Positions 36,222 to 45,414 are shown, counted from the stretch's first letter. The stretch: 64,000 bases of DNA from CAWCDJ01 sp963794265 (GCA_963794265.1 CAWCDJ010000002.1:1-64000); one strand, 5' to 3'. Program-made: numbers and translations. The notes: a model not told the origin generated them from the sequence alone.

Positions 36222-37341
36222 ATGAAGCAACTGGCATTGCTCGTTCTGGCCTCCGCCGCCGTGCAGGGGCAGACCGCATCCACGCTCAAGGATGCGTATC
36301 GGGGAATATTTCGCATCGGAGCGGCCGTAAATCAGGCGCAATTCGAGGAACGCGATACGCGGGGCGCCCCGATCGTCGCAGCGCAGTTCGATACGATCAG
36401 CCCCGAGAACGCGCTCAAATGGCAATCCGTGCATCCGCGCGCGGACGGCTACAACTTCGAGGCTGCGGACCGCTACGTCGCGTTCGGCGAGAAGCACAAG
36501 ATGTTCATCGTCGGGCATTGCCTGGTGTGGCACAGCCAGACGCCGCGCTGGGTATTTCAAAACGAGCAGGGCGAACCGCTGACCCGCGATGCGCTGCTCG
36601 ACCGCATGCGCGACCACATCCGCACGGTAGCCGGCCGCTACAAGGGCCGGATCGGCGGATGGGACGTGGTGAACGAAGCGCTCAATGACGACGGCACCAT
36701 GCGGCAGTCGCCGTGGTACCGCATCATCGGCGAAGACTACCTCCTCAAGGCGTTCCAGTTCGCGCACGAGGCCGACCCGGGGGCGGAACTTTATTACAAC
36801 GACTATTCGCTGCGAAAACGAAGCCAAGCGCAAAGGCGCGGTGGAGTTGATTCGCAAGCTCAAGAGCTCCGGCGCGACGATCACCGCGGTCGGCTCGCAG
36901 GATCACGACCGAATGGACTGGCCGACTGTGAAACAGGAATCGGAAACCATCGAGGCGTTCGCCGCGCTCGGCGTCCGCGTGAATATCACCGAACTGGATG
37001 TTGACGTGCTGCCGCGCGCCGCCGGCCGGAATTCGGCGGACATCTCTGCGACGGCGGCGGGAACGGCTGCGTCGAATCCCTATACGGCCGGGTTGCCGGA
37101 AGAGATGCAACAGGCGCTCGCCAGGCGCTATGCCGAACTCTTCGCGGTCTTCATGCGTCATCGGGACGCGATCGGCCGGATTACGTTCTGGGGAGTGACC
37201 GACGGCGACTCGTGGCTCAACAACTTCCCCACCCGAGGGCGGACGAACTACCCGCTGCTGTTCGACCGCCAGGGCAAACCGAAGCCCGCGTTCGATGCAG
37301 TGTTGCGGGAGGCGACTGCATCCGGGATTGAAAGAAAGTAA
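36222..37341 (+). pseudogene. GH10 endo-beta-1,4-xylanase with a +1 frameshift
   Basis: Signal peptide (LALLVLASAAVQGQ), then GH10 barrel motifs: RIGAAVNQAQFE, TISPENALKW, GHCLVWHSQTPRWVF and acid/base E152 in WDVVNEALND. At about 36811-36814 one extra base turns SLENEAKRKGAVELI into SLRKRSQAQRR. In the next frame the protein resumes and keeps nucleophile E257 (NITELDVDVL) and FWGVTDGDSWLNNF to the end at 37341. Without the extra base it would be 373 residues, normal for a single-domain GH10. It is the only backbone-cutting xylanase in the operon, so a real defect would matter. A sequencing error is equally possible, since everything else is well conserved. Confidence 0.85.
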
Positions 37342-37365
37342 GCTATTGTTCGTCAGGAAAAATTC

Positions 37366-38925
37366 ATGAATCTTACCAGACGCCAAATTATGGCCGCAAT
37401 GGGCGCGTCAGCGTTCGCGGCTCGCGGGTGGGCCGCCGACCTGCCAATTGCCGGGGGCAAGTTCAAACCGGACGATGAATCGCTCAAGCAATACGAGTAT
37501 CCGGACTGGTTCCGCGACGCCAAATTCGGAATGTGGGCGCACTGGGGGCCGCAAGCCGTGCCGCGCCAGGGCGACTGGTACGCCAAGAGAATGTACCTGC
37601 ACGACATCCCCGCAAGAGGCGGCAACGGCGCCACCAGGCAGGACCCCGCCAACAAATATCACCTGGAGCACTACGGCCACCCCTCCAAGTTCGGCTACAA
37701 GGACATCATTCCGCTCTGGAAAGCGGAACGGTGGAATCCGGAGCAGCTAATGGCGCTCTACCAGAAGGCCGGCGCAAAATACTTCGTCAGCATGGCAACG
37801 CACCATGACAATTTCGCCCTCTGGAATTCGAAGCTCCACCGCTGGAACGCCGTGCAGATGGGCCCCAAAAAGGACGTGGTCGGGCTCTGGCAAAAGGCCG
37901 CGAAGAAACACGGGATGAGGTTCGGCGTCACCGAGCATCTGGGGGCCAGTTATACCTGGTTCCAGAGCGCTCACAGCGCCGACACCACGGGGCCGATGGC
38001 GGGCGTCCCTTATGACGGCAACGACCCCAGGTACGCGGACCTTTATCACGGCAAAGCGGACCCGGGCGACAAGGGCTGGCTTACCAACAACCCGATATGG
38101 CAGCGCGAGTGGTTCGACCGCATCAAGGAACTGGTGGACAACTATGCGCCCGACCTGCTCTATTCCGACAGCGCAATGCCGTTTGAAAACGTAGGCCGCA
38201 GCCAGATTGCGAACTTTTACAACCGAAACATGGCCCGGAACGGCGGCAAGCTGGAAGCGGTTTATACCTGCAAGCAGGTCTCCGGAGGCAAATGGGTGCG
38301 CGACATCGAGCGCGGCGTCGCGGAGGGCATCAGCGCGGAGCCGTGGCAGACCGACACGTCGATTGGCGACTGGTATTACAGGACCGGCCAGAAATACAAG
38401 ACATCCACGGAAATCGTTCAGATGTTGACGGACATCGTGAGCAAGAACGGCTGCCTGCTCATCAACGTGGTGCAAACCCCCGAGGGTGACCTGGAGCCCG
38501 ACATGCTGAAGACCCTGGATGAGATCGCCACCTGGACCGCGGTGAACGGCGAGGGGATCTACGGCACCCGACCATGGTCTGTTTACGGCGAAGGGCCGAG
38601 CACCACGACGTTGACGAAAGGCCAGTTCGGCGGATTGAGAGATGTGCCGGATAAGGCGTACACACCCGAGGACTTCCGCTTCACCAAATCGAAGGACGGA
38701 AAGGCGCTGTATGCCTTCTGCCTGGGAACGCCGGGCGGCGAAGCGCGGATTGCTTCCCTGGGCCGCAACTCCAGGCCGGCGGAAAAGGCGGTGGCCTCGG
38801 TCGAGTTACTTGGAGGCAAGCATAAGCTCGATGCGACGCAGCAGGCCGATGCCCTGGTGATCAAGATCCCGGACAATCTGCCGGCATCGCCCGCCACTGG
38901 TTTCAAGGTCACTTTCGCGACTTAG
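37366..38925 (+). CDS. GH29 alpha-L-fucosidase, Tat-type signal
   Basis: The 519 residues start with a twin-arginine-like signal (NLTRRQIMAAMGASAFAARG). The GH29 catalytic domain has WFRDAKFGMWAHWGPQAVP, GAKYFVSMATHHDNFALW, MRFGVTEHLGASY and nucleophile D268 in DLLYSDSAMP. The C-terminal beta-sandwich (about 410-519) is present. It removes fucose from plant polysaccharide side chains, for example on xyloglucan. It is the last gene of the hydrolase operon, and its stop overlaps the 3' end of a converging phosphatase gene by 17 bases. Confidence 0.9.
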   Translation: MNLTRRQIMAAMGASAFAARGWAADLPIAGGKFKPDDESLKQYEYPDWFRDAKFGMWAHWGPQAVPRQGDWYAKRMYLHDIPARGGNGATRQDPANKYHLEHYGHPSKFGYKDIIPLWKAERWNPEQLMALYQKAGAKYFVSMATHHDNFALWNSKLHRWNAVQMGPKKDVVGLWQKAAKKHGMRFGVTEHLGASYTWFQSAHSADTTGPMAGVPYDGNDPRYADLYHGKADPGDKGWLTNNPIWQREWFDRIKELVDNYAPDLLYSDSAMPFENVGRSQIANFYNRNMARNGGKLEAVYTCKQVSGGKWVRDIERGVAEGISAEPWQTDTSIGDWYYRTGQKYKTSTEIVQMLTDIVSKNGCLLINVVQTPEGDLEPDMLKTLDEIATWTAVNGEGIYGTRPWSVYGEGPSTTTLTKGQFGGLRDVPDKAYTPEDFRFTKSKDGKALYAFCLGTPGGEARIASLGRNSRPAEKAVASVELLGGKHKLDATQQADALVIKIPDNLPASPATGFKVTFAT

Positions 38926-39682
38926 GAGTGCGCCAGGAATACCACCGGCGGGGGGGCGCCGACGCGGAGACGGACTCGACGGGGGCGCCATCCAGGATCA
39001 GGCGGGGATTCGTGATGCAGAGGCGTTCGGCGGCGGGTTGGCCATAGCGTTCGGCGAGTAAGTCATAGGCTTGACGCAGGACGGGCGGGCGGTACTTCAC
39101 GTTATGACCATCGCTGGCCACGACGTGGACCAAGCCGCGTTCGAGCAGGGCGAACGAGGCGTTCCGCGCGGGCTTGCCGAACGGGCCCAGCAGAGACTGA
39201 GCGGTGACCTGGAGTGCGCAGCCTTGCGCGACCCAATTCGCCAGATCAGCCATACGCGCGCGCAGGATGGGGTTGCGCTCGGGGTGGGTGATGACGGGGC
39301 GCATGCCGGCGGCGATCAAGGCCGCGAAGATTGCGGACGTGGCGGCCGGGATGACGAGGTTATCGAACTCGACCAGCAGATAGTTGCGGTGATCGATGGT
39401 GTACCTGGCCGGGCACTTTAGCGCATCCTGAATGTTCTCCGGGTTGAGGTGGAAGTCGCAGCCGTAGTGAATGCGGGGCGAATCGCCGGCGGCGGCTTGC
39501 AACTCGGCGATCTTCGCCTCGACGATTTGCGGATCGAACCCGTACTCGCCGTTGGCGTGCGGCGAGGCCACGATATCGGTGGTGCCGGCGGCGCCGGCCA
39601 TGCGCACCATTTCCAGGGACACTTCGAAGGATAGGGCGCCGTCGTCGAGGCCGTCGAGGATGTGGCTGTGGATATCGATCAT
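38909..39682 (-). CDS. CpsB/YwqE-type PHP-domain tyrosine phosphatase
   Basis: The 257-residue protein begins MIDIHSHILDGLDDGA, the metal-binding HxH of PHP-type phosphatases. Further metal ligands are in ASPHANGEYG, PVITHPERNP and VVASDGHNVKYR. CpsB-type enzymes dephosphorylate the tyrosine tail of bacterial BY-kinases and control capsule or exopolysaccharide length. The likely substrate in this window is the kinase at 57260-59809, 18 kb away. The upstream frame adds 13 residues, but the start at the HSH motif fits the family. Confidence 0.88.
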   Translation of the reverse strand: MIDIHSHILDGLDDGALSFEVSLEMVRMAGAAGTTDIVASPHANGEYGFDPQIVEAKIAELQAAAGDSPRIHYGCDFHLNPENIQDALKCPARYTIDHRNYLLVEFDNLVIPAATSAIFAALIAAGMRPVITHPERNPILRARMADLANWVAQGCALQVTAQSLLGPFGKPARNASFALLERGLVHVVASDGHNVKYRPPVLRQAYDLLAERYGQPAAERLCITNPRLILDGAPVESVSASAPPRRWYSWRTPKSRK

Positions 39683-39717
39683 AGCGCGGCGAAGCCAGAC
39701 GTAGATGGTACCGGCGA

Positions 39718-41091
39718 TCATCGCCGTTGGGAAGCGGTGAGTGACGGGTTCGCCGCGGGGGCCGGGGGTCCGGGGCTGGGGGCTTCGTTGGGGGGAGCGG
39801 GAGAGGCGGGAGAGGAGGTGGGGGTCAGGGGGCGGGGACCGGGAAATGTGGGGCTGGGGGCTTCGGTGGGGGGAGCGGGGGAGGTGGGAGAGGAAAGGCG
39901 GGCAGGCTGGGAAGCCTGCCCCACTGAGGCGGGGGCTTCGGGGGAGGGAGCGGGGGAGGCGGGGGAGGAAAGGCGGGCAGGCTGGGAAGCCTGCCCCACT
40001 GAGGCGGGGGCTTCGGGGGAGGGAGCGGGGGAGGTGGGAGAGGAAAGGCGGGCAGGCTGGGAAGCCTGCCCCACTGAGGCGGGGGCTTCGGTGGGGGGAG
40101 CGGGGGAGGCGGGGGAGGTGGGAGAGGAAAGGCGGGCAGGCTGGGAAGCCTGCCCCACTGAGGCGGGGGCTTCGGGGGAGGGAGCGGGGGAGGCGGGGGA
40201 GGTGGGAGAGGAAAGGCGGGCAGGCTGGGAAGCCTGCCCCACTGAGGCGGGGGCTTCGGTGGGGGGAGCGGGGGAGGCGGGGGAGGCGGGGGAGGAAAGG
40301 CGGGCAGGCTGGGAAGCCTGCCCCACTGAGGCGGGGGCTTCGGTGGGGGGAGCGGGGGAGGCGGGAGAGGTGGGAGAGGAAAGGCGGGCAGGCTGGGAAG
40401 CCTGCCCCACTGAGGCGGGGGCTTCGGGGGAGGGAGCGGGGGAGGCGGGAGAGGAGGTGGGGGTCAGGGGGCTGGGGGCTTCGGTGGGGGGAGCGGGGGA
40501 GGTGGGAGAGGAAAGGCGGGCAGGCTGGGAAGCCTGCCCCACTAAGGGGGGAGAGGAAGGGCGGGCAGGCACTGAGGCGGGAGAGGGAGGGGGGGCAGGG
40601 TGTTCGGAAATGGGACTAGGTTCGATTGGTACGGTGGCGATGCGCAGGAGGAGGAGGTTGTGGAGGGCGCGCTGGTGCATGAGGTGGAGACGGGTTTCGT
40701 AACGGTGGATCAGGGAAAGGGATGGGGATTGGGCGAGAGTGGCGAAGGCGTCGGCCATGCGGTCGAGGCGGTCGGGGGCGGATTGGGCGGAGATCTCCTT
40801 TTGCAACATTCGGGTTTCGAGGGCCCAGGCGCGGCGCAGACGCCAGTAGGACGCGGCCATCTCCTCGACCATCCCCAGCTCGAGGCCGTCGGCGGGCTGG
40901 AGGCGATCGAAATAGTCGCCCATGAGGCTTTCGAAACCCTCGGGGGACTCGTCGTCGAGGAGGAGGCACTGGGCGAGGAGGCCGTGGCGGGTGGCGTTGC
41001 GGGCGGAACGCTGTTTTCCTTCAGGGGTGACCGGGCCATGGGCGAGAGCGCCGTTGGCGCGTGAAGCGAGGACACGTCGTATAGAAGACAT
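39718..41091 (-). CDS. Conserved acidobacterial protein with palindrome-encoded proline-rich tail
   Basis: The first 150 residues form a conserved helical domain: ANGALAHGPVTPEGKQRSAR, NATRHGLLAQCLLL, DESPEGFESLMGDYFDRL, VEEMAASYWRLRRAWALETR and LHLMHQRALHNLLLLR. This TPEGK...RHGLLA family is repeated in acidobacterial genomes and has no known function. From about residue 180 the tail is made of repeats VGQASQPARLSSP plus TSPAPPTEAPAS-like linkers, encoded by the palindrome array at 39901-40538. The start at 41091 is 234 bases from the divergent terminase-like gene. A longer frame upstream on this strand is a shadow of that gene. Confidence 0.65.
   Translation of the reverse strand: MSSIRRVLASRANGALAHGPVTPEGKQRSARNATRHGLLAQCLLLDDESPEGFESLMGDYFDRLQPADGLELGMVEEMAASYWRLRRAWALETRMLQKEISAQSAPDRLDRMADAFATLAQSPSLSLIHRYETRLHLMHQRALHNLLLLRIATVPIEPSPISEHPAPPPSPASVPARPSSPPLVGQASQPARLSSPTSPAPPTEAPSPLTPTSSPASPAPSPEAPASVGQASQPARLSSPTSPASPAPPTEAPASVGQASQPARLSSPASPASPAPPTEAPASVGQASQPARLSSPTSPASPAPSPEAPASVGQASQPARLSSPTSPASPAPPTEAPASVGQASQPARLSSPTSPAPSPEAPASVGQASQPARLSSPASPAPSPEAPASVGQASQPARLSSPTSPAPPTEAPSPTFPGPRPLTPTSSPASPAPPNEAPSPGPPAPAANPSLTASQRR
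39901..40538. repeat. Array of eight GGGCAGGCT-GGGA-AGCCTGCCC palindromes
   Basis: The core GGCAGGCTGGGAAGCCTGCC begins at 39901, 39976, 40051, 40135, 40219, 40303, 40387 and 40519. Steps are 75, 75, 84, 84, 84, 84 and 132 bases, all multiples of three. Each has a 9-bp stem and a GGGA loop, and each is followed by CCACTGAGGCGGGGGCTTCG (the last copy has CCACTAAGG instead). A partial copy is at 40563. The array lies inside the coding sequence of the gene at 39718-41091. It is not CRISPR because the spacers are near identical. Confidence 0.9.
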
Positions 41092-41325
41092 CCGAGTAAA
41101 AGATAGCAGGAGGGTGCAGTGGGACACCGCCGTCACGCGGGGTCGGAGGAAATGAGGAAATGGGGGTAAGGGGTTGAGGCGCCGGGGGTTAGGTGGGGCG
41201 GAGAGGGGGTGGGAAAAAGAGTCCGAGAGGTGGATATCCGAAAACGAGTAGTAGGGTATTGAGTGTGGTGCTTGAAAAAAGAAACCGGAGAGACGAGGGA
41301 GCCTCGGGAAGCGGAGAGCGTTGCG

Positions 41326-42054
41326 ATGTTGAGCGCGGCGGAGTGGGTGGAGGGGGAACTGGGGTTCCGGGCGGACGAGAAGCAGCGGCGCGTGTTGAAC
41401 ACACGGAGCCGGCGCGGGCTGCTGAATTGCAGCCGGCAGTGGGGGAAATCGACGGTGACGGCGGCGAAGGCGATCCACCAGGCGCACCACGAGGCGGGGA
41501 GCCTGACGCTGGTGGTGAGCCCGAGCGCGCGGCAGAGCGGGGAGTTTTTGCGCAAGGTGACGGGGTTCGCGCGGAAGCTGGGGATCCGGCCGAAGGGGGA
41601 TGGAGACAACGAAATCTCGCTGGAACTGCCGAACGGGTCGCGGATCGTGGGGCTGCCGGGGAGCGAGGCGACGATCCGGGGATTTTCGGCGGTGCGGCTG
41701 CTGCTGGTAGACGAGGCGGCACGGGTAAGCGATGAGCTGTACCTGGCGATCCGGCCGATGCTGGCGGTGAGCGGGGGAGGGTTGTGGCTGATGAGCACGC
41801 CGTTCGGGAAGCGGGGGTTCTTTTACGAAGCGTGGGAGCACGGAGGAGGAGATTGGGAGCGGATCCGGGCGCCGGCGACGGAGTGCGGGCGGATCGCGCC
41901 GTCGTTTCTGGAAGAGGAGCGGGCGGCGATGGGGGAGCGGAGCTTCCGGCAGGAATACCTGTGCGAATTCGAAGATTCGGTAAGCGGCATATTCGACCGC
42001 GACCAGGTAGAGCGAGCGATCACGGCAGACGTGAAGCCGCTGGAAATGGAGTGA
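41326..42054 (+). CDS. Terminase large-subunit-like ATPase
   Basis: The 242-residue protein shows the packaging ATPase core: adenine-binding region (WVEGELGFRADEKQRRVLNT), Walker A-like LLNCSRQWGKSTVTAAKAIH, Walker B VRLLLVDEAARVSD, and the coupling motif LWLMSTPFGKRGFFYEAW. It ends after SFRQEYLCEFEDSVSGIFDR, just where the nuclease domain of a normal TerL would start. The nuclease is a separate gene eight bases later. The ATG at 41326 has GGAAGCGGAG upstream; a GTG at 41263 is an alternative. No portal, small terminase or capsid gene is nearby, so phage packaging is doubtful here. Confidence 0.8.
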   Translation: MLSAAEWVEGELGFRADEKQRRVLNTRSRRGLLNCSRQWGKSTVTAAKAIHQAHHEAGSLTLVVSPSARQSGEFLRKVTGFARKLGIRPKGDGDNEISLELPNGSRIVGLPGSEATIRGFSAVRLLLVDEAARVSDELYLAIRPMLAVSGGGLWLMSTPFGKRGFFYEAWEHGGGDWERIRAPATECGRIAPSFLEEERAAMGERSFRQEYLCEFEDSVSGIFDRDQVERAITADVKPLEME

Positions 42055-42061
42055 TACGGAC

Positions 42062-42745
42062 ATGGAATGGTATTTCGTAGGGGTAGACCTGGGGCAGAGC
42101 CGGGATCCGACGGCGATCGCGGTGGTGGAACGGACCGAGCTGACGGGCGAGTGGGACGCGGCGATGTGGGCGTATCGCAAAGAAGTGAAGCTGCGGCTGC
42201 GGCACCTGGAGCGGTTGGAACTGGGGACGCCGTATCCGGATGTAGCGGAGCGGGTGGCGCACGTGACGAACTCGCGGGAGCTGGCGGGGCGGTGCGAACT
42301 GGTGGTGGACGGGACGGGGGTGGGGAGGCCGGTGGTGGACCTGCTACGAAAGGCGCGGCCGGGCTGTACGATCATCCCGACGACCATCACGGGCGGAGAG
42401 AAGGTGACGATGAACGAGGGGTACCGCGGAATTCCGAAGCGGGACCTGATTGTGGGGCTGCAAGTGCTGCTGCAGGTGGGGGGATTGCAGATCGCGGCGG
42501 GGATGAAGTATGGGCCGGCGCTGGTGGGGGAGATGGCGGAGATGCGGGTGAAGGTGAGCGCGGGGGGCCGGGAGCAGTTCGGGGCGTGGCGGGAAGGGAC
42601 GCACGACGACCTGGTATTCGCGGTGTCGCTGGCGTGCTGGGCGGCGAAGGAGAAGTATCCGAACGAGCCCTCGGGGAAGGAGGCGTGGTGGAGGAACAAG
42701 AGGGAGGCGGAGATGGCGCGGGTGATGGCGGGGGCGGTGAGGTGA
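42062..42745 (+). CDS. Terminase-like RNase H-fold nuclease
   Basis: The 227-residue protein begins MEWYFVGVDLGQSRDPTAIA, the first strand of a RuvC/RNase H-fold nuclease with acid D9. The second acid is in CELVVDGTGVGRPVVDLL, and the third pair lies in EGTHDDLVFAVSLACW. This is the order of the TerL C-terminal nuclease. It is separated from the ATPase gene by a stop, seven bases and a new ATG, so the two halves act as separate chains or one was split. The C-terminus (about 205-227) is a charged helix. Confidence 0.78.
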   Translation: MEWYFVGVDLGQSRDPTAIAVVERTELTGEWDAAMWAYRKEVKLRLRHLERLELGTPYPDVAERVAHVTNSRELAGRCELVVDGTGVGRPVVDLLRKARPGCTIIPTTITGGEKVTMNEGYRGIPKRDLIVGLQVLLQVGGLQIAAGMKYGPALVGEMAEMRVKVSAGGREQFGAWREGTHDDLVFAVSLACWAAKEKYPNEPSGKEAWWRNKREAEMARVMAGAVR

Positions 42746-42882
42746 GGGGGGATGTGTTCACCGCCGAGTCGCCGAGAAAGGCTGAAGAGAGAAAGAAGGG
42801 CTTTGAGACGTGGGGCGGGCGGGGTGGCGCGTCATCCTCGGGGTGGTAGGCGCTCAAACCATTTGGTCCTCGCGGGCGCTAT

Positions 42883-44313
42883 TCAGAACTGGAGCTCGTG
42901 CTCTTTGGGGTAGCCGGGGTAAGGCCGCCGTACGGTTTTGGTTTGAAGGACTTTGCCGATCATGTCGGCGAAAGGGGCCACCAGTGGCGGCGCTTCGGTA
43001 TCGAATTCGCGGGACAGCTTGACGTAATCCGTGCCGGACAGGGGAATCTGGATGGACCAGGAGTTCGGTATGTGGTGTCCGTTGGTGGTGTGGGTGTAGA
43101 GATGGTCCCCGAGTTTCAGCCTAATTTCGTTGAAGCCGAACTCGCTGTAGGCGCGGCAGAGGACGCCCCAATGTTCGTCCGGAGAAGCGGCAGCCAACAG
43201 GTCATCGCGAACGGTAGCGAGCTGGAGTCGAGCGTTCAAGAGGCGGCGGAAAGTGCCGGCGAGGACGATACGCCGCGCCATATCGAACTCAGGGTACCCG
43301 AGGCGCTGAATGCCGAGCCAGACGCCGACGCAAAAGACGACGATGATGGCGCCTCCGTAGCGATCGTGGAAGACACTCTGCAGAAGGGAGAGGGCGGCGG
43401 CGAGGCCGCAAACACCATAGATGAGAAGCACCACGCGACGCGGGGTCAGGCCGCGGGCGAGCAGCTTGTGGTGGATATGGCCCCGATCCGCGCCGAAGAT
43501 CGGCTGACGCGTGAGGAAGCGGCGGAGGATGGCGATGCAGGTATCCAAGAGCGGGATGCACAACACCATGAGGGGGGCGGTCATACCGAGGAGCGTCGCG
43601 GACTTGGCGCTCCAGACCAGCGAATAGCAGCCTAACAGGAAGCCGATGAGGAGACTGCCGCAATCGCCGAGAAAGATGGTGGCGGGGTTGAGGTTGTAGC
43701 GCAGGAAGCCGAGGATGGCGCAGACGAGGGGAGCGGTGGCGAGGGCGAGCGGAATGTTGTGCTGGAGCAGAGCCACCAGGAGGGTGGTGAAGCTGGCGAA
43801 AAACCCAATACCAGAGGCGAGGCCGTCCACTCCATCGATGAGATTGAATGCGTTGGTGCAGCCGACGAGCCAGAGGATGGTGGCGGGCAGGGTCCACCAC
43901 GGGCTGAGGTGGTATCCAGAGATGCCGGTGAGGTGGACGCCGGCCGCGGCGACGGTGACCGCGGCGGCAAGCTGACCGAGGAGTTTCTGCCAGGGCCGGA
44001 GGCCGATGAGGTCGTCGAGCAGGCCGGTGAGGAAGATCAGGATCGCGGCAGGGAAGAGTTTCCAGACGAGCGACAGGTTAGCGCGGACGAGGGCGCCCGC
44101 ATTGAAGGAAGAGAGCAGCAGAAGGGCGTAGGCGAACAGGTAGGCAACGACGATGGGAACGCCGCCCAGCCTCGGAACGGGGGTGCCGTGCGTTTTGCGC
44201 ACCTGGTCCGGCCGATCGACGAGACCCCACCGGATCGCGGCGTTGCGAACGAGCGGGGTCAGGAGAAAGGCTACACCAAATGACGCAAGGGCGACGATGA
44301 GCAAGGAGTACAT
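42883..44313 (-). CDS. WecA/MraY-like undecaprenyl-phosphate sugar transferase
   Basis: The 476 residues comprise about 10-11 membrane helices with the family motifs DRPDQVRKTHGTPVPRLGG, LTGLLDDLIGLRPWQK (DD metal site), GCTNAFNLIDGVDGLASG and GADRGHIHHKLLARGLTPRR. Such enzymes start glycan assembly by moving a sugar-1-phosphate onto undecaprenyl phosphate. A soluble tail of about 130 residues (RLQLATVRDDLLAAASPDEH onward) is beyond the usual length and resembles a fragment of a regulatory domain. It is the last gene of the exopolysaccharide run and its frame is intact, unlike its upstream neighbours. Confidence 0.9.
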   Translation of the reverse strand: MYSLLIVALASFGVAFLLTPLVRNAAIRWGLVDRPDQVRKTHGTPVPRLGGVPIVVAYLFAYALLLLSSFNAGALVRANLSLVWKLFPAAILIFLTGLLDDLIGLRPWQKLLGQLAAAVTVAAAGVHLTGISGYHLSPWWTLPATILWLVGCTNAFNLIDGVDGLASGIGFFASFTTLLVALLQHNIPLALATAPLVCAILGFLRYNLNPATIFLGDCGSLLIGFLLGCYSLVWSAKSATLLGMTAPLMVLCIPLLDTCIAILRRFLTRQPIFGADRGHIHHKLLARGLTPRRVVLLIYGVCGLAAALSLLQSVFHDRYGGAIIVVFCVGVWLGIQRLGYPEFDMARRIVLAGTFRRLLNARLQLATVRDDLLAAASPDEHWGVLCRAYSEFGFNEIRLKLGDHLYTHTTNGHHIPNSWSIQIPLSGTDYVKLSREFDTEAPPLVAPFADMIGKVLQTKTVRRPYPGYPKEHELQF

Positions 44314-44413
44314 TGGGGGATCCCTACTATTGCCCGGGAGAATAGCGTGCCGGAGACAAGTGTCTAGCGAGTGTTCGGAGCCCCCGGGTGTCTGGGAATG
44401 GAATCAGCTGTGA

Positions 44414-45414
44414 TCAATTCAGAGCGAGTCCGTCGTTCGGCACGGATAGACGCCCTTCACCCAGCGGAACACTGCCGCGCGCGGAGCGGTAGTATTCGAC
44501 GGTGCGCCGCAGGCCTTCCTCGAAGGTGGTGCGGGCGCGGAAGCCGAACTCGCGCTCGGCTCGTGAAACATCGAGGCAGCGGCGGGGCTGGCCGTTGGGC
44601 TTGGACGCGTCCCAGACGGATGTCGCCGCGGAAGCCGGTGAGGCCGGCGATGAGCTCGGCGAGGTCGCGGATGGAGATCTCCCTGCCGCTGCCGAGGTTC
44701 ACCGGCTCGGGCTCGTCGTAGCGCTCGGCGGCGAGCGACGATGCCCTCGGCCGCGTCGTCGACGTAGAGGAACTCGCGGGTGGCGCGAGCCATCGCCCCA
44801 GCAGTACGATCTCGTCAGCGCCCGGTCTCGCGGCGTCGACGCACTTCCGGATCAGCGCCGGGATGACGTGGGATGACTTCGGGTCGAAGTTGTCGCCCGG
44901 GCCGTAGAGGTTGACCGGGAGGAGGAAGATGGCGTTGAAGCCGTACTGCTCGCGGTAGGCCTGGCACTGCACGAGCAGCATCTTCTTGGCCAGGCCGTAG
45001 GGAGCGTTGGTCTCCTCGGGGTAGCCGTTCCAGAGGTCGTCTTCGCGGAAGGGGACGGGCGTGAACTTCGGGTAGGCGCAGATGGTGCCGACGGACGACG
45101 GTCTTCTCGACGCCGAAGCGGCGGCCGGCTCGATGAGCTGAATGCCCATGATGGCGTTGTCGTAGAAGAAGCGGCCCGGGTTCTCGCGGTTGGCGCCGAT
45201 GCCGCCGACGACGCGCGGCCAGGTGGATCACGAGGTCCGGGCGGTCGCTCGCGAAGCAGGCGCGTCGATATCGCGTCGGCCGCGGAGGTCGTAGTCGCGG
45301 CTGCGGGGCACGACGATGTCGCGCGCACCCGCGTGCTCGCAGCCGCGCGACGACGTGCCGCCCGAGGAAACCGGCGCCGCCGGTGACCAGGATGCGTTTG
45401 CTTGCCAGAGTCAA
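44414..45414 (-). pseudogene. fcl: GDP-L-fucose synthase, multiple frameshifts
   Basis: Pieces in different frames together give the whole enzyme: ASKRILVTGGAGFLGRHVVA (NAD-binding GxxGxxG), VIHLAA, GIGANRENPGRFFYDNAIMG, ICAYPKFTPVPFREDDLWNG, YGLAKKMLLVQCQAYREQYG (YxxxK), FNAIFLLPVNLYGPGDNFDP and VNLGSGREISIRDLAELIAG, ending EEGLRRTVEYYRSARG. At least five single-base indels interrupt it. Fcl makes GDP-L-fucose from the Gmd product, so fucose in the polymer is expected if the gene works. A TTG in overlap with the gmd stop (TTGA) may be the start. Confidence 0.8.

Noticed and set aside
36811..36814. Programmed frameshift in the GH10 gene
   Set aside because: No slippery heptamer or downstream structure is evident, and single-domain xylanases are not known to use frameshifting; mutation or error is simpler.
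39901..40538. CRISPR array
   Set aside because: Repeats are in-frame coding units and the intervening sequences are near identical to each other; no cas genes are present.
39662..40702. Plus-strand glycine-rich frames across the palindrome array
   Set aside because: They only translate the opposite strand of the repeat array and have no start signal or domain.
41100..42699. Upstream extension of the minus-strand gene at 39718-41091 to a 993-residue frame
   Set aside because: The extra part is the antisense of the terminase-like genes and is a proline/serine/arginine-rich shadow. The conserved domain begins with MSSIRR at 41091.
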